Shown here in pieces: positions 22,947 through 33,699 of a stretch of DNA of 64,000 bases. The DNA comes from Metallyticus violacea. Taxonomy: Eukaryota; Arthropoda; Insecta; Mantodea; Metallyticidae. Position numbers and translations under genes: made by a program. The stretch lies in NCBI GenBank assembly GCA_030762175.1, contig CM060846.1:306500512-306564511 (forward strand), written 5' to 3'. The first letter of the stretch is position 1. Each line of letters begins with the position of its first letter. The notes under the pieces are model-generated. The model saw only the letters and a list, made by a program, of their open reading frames with translations, was not told the DNA's origin and searched no databases.

Positions 22947-25024
22947 TTACCCATACTTCTTCCATTTTCGTTCTGATCGTTTGGTGACCTCGACCTCACG
23001 TATTCATTAGTTTCCACAGTTCTCGATCTCCGGTCTTCTGGGTTCCTCCATTGAGTTTGGTTATTCCTTCCGTACCATGGAGTTTGTTGATGCCAGGTCC
23101 TGATATTTCTACTCCATCTTCTTGGCGGTTCGTTTTGATTTCTATAGCTTTGATATGGCAGTGTTCTGCTCGAGTATTCCATCGGCATCCGTCCTCCAGG
23201 AATTGTCTGAAGTGCGTTGATTTGAGGTCGTCGGAAATTTTGATTCTCTCCATTATTTCTTAATCTGTTGGACCTTGCCCCGTTCCCGTGAGAAGAATAT
23301 CTAGCTGGACGGAAGTCATTTCTGTAATTGTCATATCGATTTTCTTCCCTTCTACTTCCGCGGTAGTCATTCCTTTGCAGGTCAAAGGCAGTTAAAAGTT
23401 CAATCATTTCTGAACAAGTTGTGGGCTTGGCCACAATCAGGTGATTTCTGATGTGTTCAGGAAAATGTCCAGATACCAATGCCATTAATTCTCTATCAGT
23501 TAGTGGTGGATCTAAAAGCCTGCTCTTTTTACCTATGGCCAAGAAATAGTCTACCATACTTAAGCCGGTTCTGGGGTCATATTTCCCATTTGATATGTCT
23601 AAACGAATGGCGTTCTGGTGTGTCGAACTCCAATATCGTGATAAGAATAGACATTTGAAATCTTTAAAGGAAGTGCAATCTGATAACGTAAGCCTGTACC
23701 AATTTGCAGCCTGACCCTTTAAACTTCTTCTAACGAAAATAATTTTCATCTCTTCCGGTACTCCTTTCAAACGAAAATAATCTTCTAAATCTGAGACAAA
23801 AATCCTTGCATTATCGTTTCGTTCCTCGTAGAACTCCGGGGGTGTTATTTCACTTATTAGTTGGCTAGGCCACGAATTACAACTTATGTTGGGCATGCAT
23901 CCGGATCTAATACACATATTTTTGTCAGAAATACAAGAACTTCTTGGTGAACCAGTAACCTGAGCACTCACATTTACATTTATAGGTAATCCAGCCGAGG
24001 CGTTGGACTGAGATTCGTTTACCTCTGTCACAAATGTGTCGCCTGGCTGAGATTCTGATGTTCCACTACTAACATTACTACCATCAGTATTCTCTACACT
24101 ACCATTATGTCTATTCTCTATCAATTCAGACATTTTTTTCGATAATTGGCTTTGATTTTGGTCTAATGATTGGACAATCAATTTTACTGATCTGAGCTCT
24201 TGGTTCATTCGCTCCTCCAACCCTGAATATTTACTGCTAACGGCCGTTCTCAGCTCTTGCCCTAGTTTTTCAATTTCAATTATTTTATCATCTATTTTAT
24301 TCATGTTCTCTCTGACTTCCTTAAAGTCTTTATTTCTCTCTCCTACTTCTTTCTCCCAATTCTCATTATTTTCTTGCAACCGTTTCGAAAAATTTGTCTG
24401 AATTTTAAGAGTTTCTTGAAACTTATTTTCTATGTTACTGCACAAAGATTTTTCTACCTTCTCAAGCCTACTCTGAAAACTTATTTGCGAATCATTTATT
24501 TTGTTTACAAATTCTTCCTGAGCTTTTTCTATTTGTTCTAATCTATTTTCTAGAGCGCTACTGACCCTAATACTAAATTCTATCTGAGAATTTTCTATTT
24601 GAGCAAACCTAGTATCCAAAATCTTGTTAATTCTTTCTATCTGTGATTCCTCCATCTTCTCTAACCTAGAATTTAATTTATTCTGAAATTCCTTGTGTGC
24701 ATTTTGCGAATCTATTTTTAACTCTCCCTGTGAATTCTCTATTTTCTCTAGTCTAGAATCTAGCCTACTTTGGAATTCCTTCTGTGCAATCTGTGATTCT
24801 CCTTGTGAATTTTCTATTTGTAGTTTCATTTGACTGATCATTTCTAATATTTTGTCATCCCTATTACTCTTATCTGATTGATTACAGTCTTCTAATTCTT
24901 TATTTTGGTTTTTATTTGTCTTACTATTTTCCCCCATTTGCCTACTATCTACTCCTACCGTTGTTACTTCGTTCGTTATTCTGCCCTGATCTGCCATGTT
25001 AATCTTCCTACTTCTCAACAACAT
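22889..25024 (-). CDS. Retrotransposon Gag, 711 aa, intact
   Basis: The ORF starts with ATG at 25,024 (MLLRSRKINMADQGRI) and ends with TAG at 22,891-22,889. Residues about 45-310 form a long heptad-rich coiled coil built of repeated ENSQ-type units (for example EKIENSQGEL and its variants). Residues about 385-540 carry the retrotransposon Gag core, recognisable by FVSDLEDYFRLKGV, KGQAANWYRLTLSDCTSF and CLFLSRYW. The C-terminal third is Arg/Asn-rich (RNDYRGSRREENRY and similar) and lacks a CCHC zinc knuckle, so RNA binding probably relies on basic residues. A slippery heptamer near the end allows the -1 shift into protease. The frame is undamaged across 2.1 kb, in keeping with a recent insertion. 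Confidence 0.88.
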   Translation of the reverse strand: MLLRSRKINMADQGRITNEVTTVGVDSRQMGENSKTNKNQNKELEDCNQSDKSNRDDKILEMISQMKLQIENSQGESQIAQKEFQSRLDSRLEKIENSQGELKIDSQNAHKEFQNKLNSRLEKMEESQIERINKILDTRFAQIENSQIEFSIRVSSALENRLEQIEKAQEEFVNKINDSQISFQSRLEKVEKSLCSNIENKFQETLKIQTNFSKRLQENNENWEKEVGERNKDFKEVRENMNKIDDKIIEIEKLGQELRTAVSSKYSGLEERMNQELRSVKLIVQSLDQNQSQLSKKMSELIENRHNGSVENTDGSNVSSGTSESQPGDTFVTEVNESQSNASAGLPINVNVSAQVTGSPRSSCISDKNMCIRSGCMPNISCNSWPSQLISEITPPEFYEERNDNARIFVSDLEDYFRLKGVPEEMKIIFVRRSLKGQAANWYRLTLSDCTSFKDFKCLFLSRYWSSTHQNAIRLDISNGKYDPRTGLSMVDYFLAIGKKSRLLDPPLTDRELMALVSGHFPEHIRNHLIVAKPTTCSEMIELLTAFDLQRNDYRGSRREENRYDNYRNDFRPARYSSHGNGARSNRLRNNGENQNFRRPQINALQTIPGGRMPMEYSSRTLPYQSYRNQNEPPRRWSRNIRTWHQQTPWYGRNNQTQWRNPEDRRSRTVETNEYVRSRSPNDQNENGRSMGNQTVERDQGNLPVSPQRPM
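22919..22925 (-). promoter_or_regulatory. GGGAAAC -1 ribosomal frameshift site, gag to pro
   Basis: Minus strand CAG GGA AAC in the gag frame gives G-GGA-AAC, an exact X-XXY-YYZ heptamer in the correct register. Slipping back one base continues as GGG AAA CTT ACC in the protease frame, which stays open. It lies 28 nt before the gag stop. This heptamer is a known retroviral slippery sequence. I could not fold the downstream stimulator by hand. Confidence 0.82.
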
Positions 25025-25349
25025 GTAATTTTATATTCCTTCCTAATTATGCTACACAGTTTCTACAAAAAAGTTCAATTTTTGTCTGTACCTTCTCTCT
25101 TCTGTGTTTGCTGCTGTTGCGGTTCCTGTTCCTTGTTGTCTGATGATCCTCTTCTTGGTGTTCGGCAGCGGTTGTAAGCTTTACGCTCACAGCAGGATCC
25201 TCTCCGGTGTCGTCCGCGTCTGCAGTTTGCTGTGCTGACTCAGTAAGTTACACTTACTGCTGGTACCGCTCTGGCGTCGTCCGCTGCTGTCCAGTGTCGT
25301 CCGCTTCTTCCGTGATTATTTCCTTGCCCTATTTCCAGTCTTAGAAGAC

Positions 25350-25370
25350 CCACGTTGTGTGCGCCATTTT
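25350..25370 (-). other. Primer-binding site of LTR element
   Basis: On the minus strand, AAAA follows the LTR CA end and then TGGCGCACACAACGTGGG. A PBS begins with TGG complementary to a tRNA CCA end. The GGCGC and CAACGTGGG blocks resemble the complement of the insect tRNA-Lys acceptor and T-stem, with about two extra bases between. The tRNA identity is inferred. Confidence 0.6.
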
Positions 25371-26711
25371 TGGGGCCGTTTTATGGAAATTAGGCTGGTA
25401 GCAGTCCGCTCGCGGGAAGAGGAATCGTGGATTAATTGTGTTTCTTTGAGTTCTGGGTTGGATGCCCCTTGTGTCGGGATCAGGAACCTTTACCTCAGGG
25501 AACTCTGGAATTTTGTGACTCGTCTGAGTCAGAGGGAAGGGAAGGAAATCTATAAAGTTACACGGAAACACTGGAGTTCTTATCTGACATCATTTATTTA
25601 ACTTAACAGAATACTGGATTGTTCGCGTAAGCTTGGAAATGTGTTGAACTGACTGACTATTTTTCTTCTCCTACCGACTTCGCTCACTTTGATTTGGATT
25701 GTCTATTCTTTTGCCCGCTTATTTAAATTGACTCTTACAGTTCCGTTCTCCGACTATCCAACCTTTAGCTCTTAGCCTCGAATCCCGGACCGCTAACTTT
25801 TCCCTGCTGTAGAAGTCCAGCTGCTCTCTCTCTCTCTAAGTCTCACTGCTGTTGAAGTTCTGCTGCTCTCTCTCCAAGTCTCTCCTGTTCTGTGTCCGTT
25901 ACATTATATATCAGATGTCAAGTTTATTGTTTATTAGGAACCTCCCATCGTGAAAATTAAATCCGCGAAATTTATGGAGCTCAGTTCGATTCTATCTGCG
26001 TTATTGGTCCTTCCTTAATATCTATAATTATGCAGGCTCGCTCCGATTCGTTCAATTTTGTAAGATTTCTATTGGTTGTGTGGGACCAATTTCTGGAAAT
26101 ACCTCTCACGTTATAATATTTCTAAGAACGGACATTCCTGCCCTAAATGTTGGGAAATTTTTATAATCCGACATATCCTTTCACTTTTCTGTCCTTTCAA
26201 ATTTGCTCACAATGAAACCTCGGCCATAAATAAGGAACATCTATTTGTTTTGCAAAGTCATGTCAAAATCTGTCGACGTTTGAATGTTATTGTCATGAGG
26301 GGATATAAACTTGAGCTGTCATCTGAGATTGACATTTGTTCCTTCTTCGAAAGAAATCCACCCGTAAAGTCATTAGTGCCTTTACCCTTAGTTATTGAAA
26401 GAATATGTTTCTCTGCTTTTGTCTGCGTCTCGGTAAATGGTTTTCTTTAAACCCTCCTGAAAAGAGTATTACTCTTTTCAGGACATAACCCTTTTCCCCA
26501 AGGTCAAAACTTTTAACATTTCCAAGCTTAACGACCCGAACCGTTTTCCATTCACATAAATACACAATGGACCTTTATTACTGTTTAGCACAGGTGCTGT
26601 CTAATGACTACAAACTACATACATGTATCAGATCATATTTATGTTAATTATTACTAGCCTTAATAATAACAATGTTAGTTTAATCAAAGACGGCCTTTAA
26701 TTCCGGCTACA
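25371..26711 (-). repeat. 5' LTR (right copy)
   Basis: 1,341 bp, the same length as the 19,999 copy and offset from it by exactly 5,372 bp. It carries the same internal hairpin at 26,456-26,482. A 124-codon plus-strand frame appears identically in both LTRs but is antisense to the element, and its conservation follows simply from LTR identity. Confidence 0.93.
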
Positions 26712-27790
26712 AAGATTACTCCATTTCTCCCACAATGATTTCTTTTTCAATATTTTCATGCATCTATATAAGTTCAAGAATTTTTTATTAGTAAAGATAC
26801 CAATTATTTCTTCCACGTCAATACCTTCGAGGCTTATCTTAATTTCTTTCAAAAACCGTTCCCTTTTATTTTCCTCTCTTTCCATATATTTCCCATGCCA
26901 AATCTTTCCAAAACATCCTTAATTGTACTCACCCAAATATTTCTTACTTTTATCTTTTCTTGTAAAACTAAGCAGTCTCAAAATATTTTCTTCCTCTAAC
27001 CTGTTGATCCTGAACCAATACCTACATTAATGTTCTTTAATTTATTTTTCCTTGTTCTCCATTCGGCCTAACTCTACTTGACTTCTTCAATTTTTCTCCT
27101 TCTCAGAATTTACCAGTTTACAGCAGCTTCCGTCATAAATATAAATGTCTCATCTTTCCTTACTTCAGAACCCTTCTTGAATACCAAAATCACTGATGCT
27201 CTTGTCGAATTAGGTGAAGCTGCAACACCAATGTTTCTGTTCACAATACTTAGTCAACTATTGTCGGAGACTCCCAATATATTATGCTTCATTTCTGGTT
27301 ACTGCCATGTTAGCATTCTTGGTTAATTGTTCCTTATAACAAACAGGTACTCGTAAATGAAGCTTAACTTAAAAAAATGCTTGTTTTTTATAATAAACTA
27401 TGCCAGATATTACCCTTCTCTCCACACAATGGACAAATCTTAATATTGAATCTTCCACTTACTTCTTTCAAAGTTACAACTTTAGTTCTTACACATGCAT
27501 ATGCTTCTTTGTCATTTTTATTACAACATTCAACATGTGTTTTCCTTCTCCAAGTATTTTTCACTGTGTATCAAATCGGAAGTTGCTATTTTTCCTTTGA
27601 GCGTGCCTCCGGTAGACCTAAAATCATCTCCACGCTATTAGTACTTTTACCTCAACTTTGTTGGATAAAATTCTTGATAAACACTCTATTTGCTATAAAG
27701 TTGTTTGGGGGGAGGGGATATACGAGGGCAATTAGCCAAGAATGTTGTAAATTTGAGGAAACTGCGATGAATGTAAATTAAATGTTTACA
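26712..27790 (-). pseudogene. LINE relic, copy 2, split by the LTR element
   Basis: The minus strand matches the plus-strand LINE copy near 15.4-16.1 kb at several blocks: GTATTCAAGAAGGGTTCT, TCAAGTAGAGTTAGG, TTTTACAAGAAA.GATAAAAG and the ACAATTAAGGAT.TTTTGGAAAGAT region. The frame covering 26,885-26,712 (MEREENKRERFLKEIKISLE onward) runs directly into the LTR element insertion site and resumes at 19,994. Upstream of 26,885 stops and frame changes are common. Confidence 0.7.
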
Positions 27791-30285
27791 GATGTTTTGT
27801 AAATTTGAACATCAGTGAGATAAAATACCGCGATTTGTTGCTTTATAATTATATCTACAGATTTCACACGGATGTTAATCTAACACAGTAAAAATTGGAT
27901 TATAAACATTCATGAATAATGTTAAGGATATTGGTCTAAGTCTATGCGTTGTGATATTACCGTTGTTTAATAACACCTCCTTAGACTCTACAGTTAACAT
28001 CGAGAGGTAAATACCTTCCAAAGGGACTTCACAGCATGACACACAAGAAAAAGATCCCTCATTACTCTTTTTGAAAAGAGCGCGACTTAAGTTATTTATC
28101 TCTGTCAGTTAATGTGATCAGGGTTTGCTGCCCACTGAGAAGTGGTAATGATGGGGTGGCAGGTCGAACATTAATCCTTCAGGAATGCCTGGTGTTTGTG
28201 AGTTTAAAGAGGGTAAAGTTTATTATTGATGTTAATTTGTGCACATAAGGTCGTTTTACTGTTTCTCCATAAAATAATTGGACAGCATCTTAACAGCTCT
28301 AAATGTGGTTTCTCAACACGAAATTGAACTTATTTTGTTTCAGTATTTGAATGTTTAAGCTACTAGCATTTAATGACAAACGGTTCGTAGGTTTTGAAGG
28401 TGCGAATAATTTGCTAGACTACGATATGGAAATATTTTTGCAGCATTTGCAGAGCTAGCTTGAATTTCACATGCATATATTTACATAAACAAGGGTAGCA
28501 ACTATACTTTTTATATGCCTTTAACGCCCCATGCCGGCTGCCAAGATTTTTAAGATGACTAATGAAATGAACTAATTGTGGAACAAATTAATATGGAATC
28601 TTTCGGCGTCTAAAATTAACTGATGTTTGTCGTTCCAAGGTCAGAAAAGAACTTAAACCACCCATCCCTTCCGGGAATAGAATTCATATATACCATTAGG
28701 AAAGCAAGTTTTCAATACGTAATGGTTTTACAATTACCAGCCTCCTTAAACAAAGATGTAGTAAAAAGATCACTGGCACCGGTTTGAACTGGTTTGAGAG
28801 CGACAAGAAGTGAAAGAAATTGTTGAGGTCAATGATAATGAACTGTAAAGACAAAAACAGATGTTTTGTTAGAAGTTTATTAGCAACACTGCTATAGATT
28901 TCATCACATAATAGAAAATGTTACACAAAATGAAAAGTTGAACGGCTAGGGAGCGATTGGTTACGCTATTGAGATGGGAAAAAAGAATTAGGAGACGACA
29001 AAATTATTATAAGTCATCCTAACCATTTTTCAAATTCTAGTCTCTAATGTTTCTTCTTGTTTTTTATGTTTGTGAGTATATTTTAGCTGCTAATTATTTT
29101 AGACTTATGCATAACTTCTAACTATAAAAATAAGCCAAATAGTAATTTAAATTTGTCTTTTGGATGAAGCTTTGACGCAAACAAGTGCTGAGTTCTTAGC
29201 ATCTAAGTTACCTGTTATTATCATTTTCACAAGGGAAAACTCCGGAAGAAACCTTATCAATATTCTTGTAATATTGGGGACCGACTACGCAGCTATATGC
29301 ATATAGACTGCTGTCGTGACACCTTGTGACAATACGATGAGTTGGTCGTGCAATCAATTGCGGGCGTAGTAGGCACATAAAAATAATAGGATACCTGTAC
29401 ATTTAAATACAAATAACTATATATCTTCAGTAACATATTTTTGTGGATTTTCTTATTCTGTTCACCACAAAAGCACCTCTTTGTGTGCTGAATTATTGTC
29501 ACAGAATTTTTGTCAGTCAGACAATCTTCCTTTCCTACATGACCCATGTAACCACAATTACAGTGCACCCGCAGTGACTCAAACGTGAATCTTCAGCGAT
29601 TATCGCCAAACAATTATTATATTGGGAAAAACCTTTCTCCACATCGTAATAATTATTGGAGCAAAACGAAAATAAGGTATATCTAATGCACGATATCTCT
29701 ACATCCAGTTTACGTCACACAGTTCGGGGCGGCTTCTCTACTAATTGCAAATACGACATTGTCCTTTCGGACAACTGCTGGAACATTGTGTAAACCAAAC
29801 TGCACATTGCATTCTAGTAAATTATTTGTATGTCTATTACCTTAAAAATTACAAATTACATAAATTAAAGATGGTATACAGTCACTTCCTCTTTCACTCG
29901 TTAACATGCGAATACTTTTCTTACTCAAACATAAATTATGTTTTATTAGAAAAAAATAGCTGCTACAGAAGAAGATTGTGTGCAGCCGCAGGATACTCTC
30001 TCTCGCTGAATAGCTTTCTATTTCACAAAAAATTGACTCGAGTGCAAATTACCGTCCGCAAGGTTTACATTACTAAAACTAGCGGCGGTTAGTTCTGTTT
30101 TATCACATAGTATCACATCCCTTATTTAACATCAACTTAAATACGCACTATTTTTTTCTCAGAAGCACGTTTAATTTTTGGTTCGGACTTTCGGTCAAAA
30201 GTGTAACTGGTGTATGCTTAGTTACTTGCACCAGAGCTCCAGACATCTGAAGACTTAATGTTTCTGAATGATTAGATTGTCTGGA
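27791..30285. other. Intergenic stretch, no gene seen
   Basis: About 2.5 kb. Frames of 64-115 codons (for example 29,745-30,092 plus and 29,293-29,568 minus) carry no recognised domain and have the composition of chance AT-rich frames. No repeat family was recognised. Confidence 0.4.
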
Positions 30286-30289
30286 GCGA

Positions 30290-30815
30290 ATGAGAATACT
30301 TGGGTACTTGAGCCTTGCTCACGGCTGGCGCTTTGTGCCTTTGTACCCAATGGGGGCACCTCGGGAGGAAAGAATGACATAAGGGGAGGGAGACATTGGG
30401 CGATGACAGGGTCCCTAACATGTTTCCAGATAGAACGCCCCAAATCATTGGAGTCTCCACAAAAAGTTCAAGCTCCTCAGAAGTTCCTCTTCCATGTCAG
30501 ACAGCCGAGTATAAAACTTTTGAACATGCAAGCCACCATCATATCGCGCCAGCCCATCTCGCCCTGGCACATTCGACCCTATAACAGAACCAACGAAATA
30601 ACATATGGAATGGGAAAACGGAAAATTCATGGAATGTAAATATCCATCCCAGCATTCGCAAGTGACCAAGGGAAAATACAAAAAACAAACAAACAAAAAA
30701 ACAAAACAAATACAAAACAAAAAACCAAAACAAAACAAAAAACCAGTCAGGATAGCCGGCCCAATGGAACTGAACCTAGGACCTCTCGAATGTAGGTTTC
30801 AAGCGTTGCTGCGTG
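30290..30815 (-). repeat. tRNA-derived long SINE, copy 2
   Basis: Second member of the family at 4,227-4,670, same orientation. The minus strand starts with a tRNA-like head (GGTCCTAGGTTCAGTTCC as the B-box region), then GGCCGGCTATCCTGACTGG. An A/C-rich internal expansion lies on the plus strand at 30,676-30,743, followed by GGATGGATATTTAC. The distal GGTGCCCCCATTGGG block is near 30,345-30,360. Divergence from copy 1 is substantial, indicating an old family. Confidence 0.7.
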
Positions 30816-30989
30816 AGCCTCCCCTCTTTCTAAATGATTAATTGTATTATAAACCCGTGCAAAGTTATTCTGTATGACCTATAAATCATCGTACAATTCT
30901 TCTGTTGCGAGAGTTTTTACAATCCTAATTGCAAAACATGCACTGTCGTGAAAGGTATCGACTATCTTCAAAATTGTATTGTAATGTGC

Positions 30990-31153
30990 GTTGTGGTGAC
31001 CAACAGCCGTATCATATTGCTGTTTATTCCTGCCTCCCAGTTTATCGTTCTCAAAGTTACAAGTTTACTTATCAGACTTGTTCCAGCCGGGGATCGAACC
31101 GGACCAGTCAGTTGTCGAGCAGACATGCTACCATCTGAGCCAGGGCGGTGAAA
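30990..31153 (-). repeat. tRNA-derived SINE, different head
   Basis: The minus strand shows CCTGGCTCAGATGGTAGCATG (A-box-like) and, about 35 bases later, GGTCCGGTTCGATCCCCGGC (B-box-like, close to consensus). The body may extend to about 30,990. The head differs from the other SINEs here. Confidence 0.6.
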
Positions 31154-31659
31154 ATGTCAATTTATTGTATATCCCATGCCAACTGTCAAGATCTTTGGGA
31201 AGACAATGATATGAATAAATTTATGAAGATGCCAATGAGCATGGGGTTTTTAGATAGCTGGAATTCGTTTTTCATAGTGGGAAAGAACACTGAAAAAAAG
31301 TCTAATCAGAATTTGTACTTGCACCCTCTGCTTTTATAACTGGTAGCGCACCATCATTCTAGGAAACAGAGCCACGAAGGTTGTTTAGGCCAAAAACTGG
31401 GTCATTGCCAAAAATATCTGTCTTTATTTCTTCTAGACCACTATCGAGTACCTAAGAGGTTTCCAAAGAATGGTGTTGAACCTTGCTTGACTGTTAGTAA
31501 GAAATATTATTCGATAGTTTACTAAATTTCACATCGATGCAGAAACCTCCTACTGAAGGAAGAATTGAGAAGTCTGTCAATCCGTCCTAGAAGTGGTAGT
31601 TATTAATGTGTAAGCCTCAGAAACAGATTCATTACAGGATCTTTCAAAGTATTATTGTC
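31154..31659. other. Intergenic stretch, no gene seen
   Basis: About 500 bp with no recognised feature. Confidence 0.4.

Positions 31660-31719
<60 letters not shown>
31660..31719. repeat. (TAA)n microsatellite
   Basis: About 20 perfect units. Confidence 0.95.
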
Positions 31720-32980
31720 TTTGTGGACAGTAAAATGACCCCTGAGAATTTATCCTCGACTTAATATACTCTATGAGTATTCAGAAAACTTTCCGTTATA
31801 TAAAATCTCAGTGTTTGTACATCGGGAATCAATCAGATTCTTTGCTACATAAAAGTTTAATATATAAAATTGGTAAAATTATATATAATATATAATAATT
31901 TATATATACATATATAATTTGTAAGATTCTTTGGAGTGGTTGGTTTGTTTTGGCGAGCTTATATATTGCACCCCTCAAGAAAAGAGACGCAGCTTTTAAA
32001 AGTTTCGACCTCCGGACTCTCTCGTAAATCGGACTGTTTGTTAGACCTGTAAAAGGAAAACTAAAACCCACTATTTCTCATAAATAGTGTGTAAATTCAA
32101 AATAATGCAGCTAGATATTTCAATTTAATTAAATTTCGGACGATTGGTTTTTAGTGAAGTTGTACGTTATTTGCGTGTTTTTTTATGTAAAGAATTGCTA
32201 TTAAACCTTGTTCTAAAATAATTAAGATGTAGCGTTATTCTTTTTTCTTGCTTCTACTGTAAAATGAAGTTTTTAATTTTTATATTCTTAAGGATTGCAT
32301 ATGTATTGTGACTTTACTTGGAGCAGGGATAATATTTTTGGAATTCATGCTTTATCAATACTTTTCTTGAAAGATTCTATACTACTTTTTCACACTACAA
32401 AACTCTTGATTATATGCAGAAGTTAAACTAAACGATGATTTCTTCATAGAAATACAATTTTTCACTGCAATATATTTTTTCTTACTTCTTAACTCTTATT
32501 TTCATCTAAAATTAAGGAATTGCTTATCAGAATCTTGTGTGAATACAAAGAAAACAAATGAACAATAGAAACAATAGGCACTTATTCGGCGGACAGATAA
32601 CCGATATTATACGTCTCTAGGATAATGTGGTGGCACTTTCTCAGAGAGTCCATAAATCTCTACACATGTCTGCATGATACACAGGTCAGCCGTGGGCCCC
32701 ATGGTGTTTGGGAAAATGAGTGCTGTCAGCCCAAAAAGAACAGAAGACGCATCGCAGCACGTGGTGCGGACAAGAAAGCACGTGATAAAAGCGTGGTAAG
32801 GATCTGTGCCCCTGCACTAAATATTCCTTCCCCAAGAACAGCCTGCAAACACTGTTGCCAAATTATATTAAAAGAAACAAACAGCTGCTGTTAACAATCT
32901 TTACTCCTTTGCTTACAGGTATCTTGGAACCATTTAATTAACAGCTTAAGAATGCGTTAACTACCACTTTTCAAACATCC
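31720..32980. other. Intergenic AT-rich stretch, no gene seen
   Basis: The 89-codon frame at 32,625-32,894 is somewhat cysteine- and basic-rich but has no recognised motif, and no splice context supports it. Confidence 0.4.
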
Positions 32981-32991
32981 TATTATTGTTA

Positions 32992-33052
<61 letters not shown>

Positions 33053-33075
33053 CATCATCATCATCATCATCATCA
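32981..33075. repeat. (TTA)n/(TCA)n compound microsatellite
   Basis: TTATTG and TTA units pass through TTATCA into TCA units. Confidence 0.95.
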
Positions 33076-33496
33076 GAAAATCACCATTTTGCGAGAACTT
33101 TGCATGTGAAATCGGACGAAAAATTAGAACAATTGATCTATATATAAATATTCATACTACTGCAACACATAATCGCGAATGCTTTTGTGAAATGCAATTG
33201 TTTCGTCTAATATTTTTTATGCAAAATTTACCAAAGTTACCGTATTTTATTATTTTTTTTTATACAGACATAGCCCTCAAACACCTTTAAATAGAAATCT
33301 GAACCGCTGATTTTAAAGCTTAAATTTTGCCAAACATAATTATTTGTAAAGCGTTGTCATTATTCTTTTTTTTAATCGGTTTTGTGCATTTTTGAACGAT
33401 TTATCCACAATGGCAATGACAAATAATAACACAGTAAAACCAATTACTGGCTTAAAAGATTAAAGGACGTTAAGATTGCTTTTCTCTGTGGTTTTT

Positions 33497-33524
33497 CACA
33501 CACACACACACGCGCGCGCGCGCG
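33497..33524. repeat. (CA)n(CG)n alternating purine-pyrimidine tract
   Basis: 28 bp of perfect pyrimidine-purine alternation, CA units then CG units. The 14-bp CG run is a strong local CpG cluster. A poly(A) run follows at about 33,673-33,696. Confidence 0.95.
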
Positions 33525-33699
33525 TCCATAATGCTGCATACATTCCTAAACATTCTAGATAGCACTGAACTACAATTAATGCTTTTCATCCACTTCACAA
33601 AATTTGTTCTGCGGAATTTTAGGAAAGCCTTGAAAATTGCAAACATTTACACATCCTGCGGGAAAAGGGGGAAAAAAAAAAAAAAAAAAAAAAAAACAC

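Larger units (their letters stand above)
19999..26711 (-). mobile_element. Gag-pro-only LTR retrotransposon, young insertion
   Basis: A 6,713-bp element bounded by two 1,341-bp direct LTRs that begin TG and end CA, flanked by a perfect 4-bp duplication AAGA at 19,995-19,998 and 26,712-26,715. On the minus strand the order is 5' LTR, a four-base spacer, a primer-binding site starting TGGCGCACACAACGTGGG (similar to the complement of a tRNA-Lys 3' end but with a small insertion), gag, protease in the -1 frame, about 700 bp of non-coding AT-rich DNA, a short G-rich tract (TATGGGGGCATG) and the 3' LTR. The 4-bp duplication and protein style suggest the Gypsy group. Reverse transcriptase, RNase H and integrase are absent, so movement would need another element's enzymes. 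Confidence 0.92.

Noticed and set aside
32625..32894. 89-codon cysteine/basic-rich frame as a small secreted peptide
   Set aside because: No signal peptide, no known cysteine pattern and no splice or promoter context.
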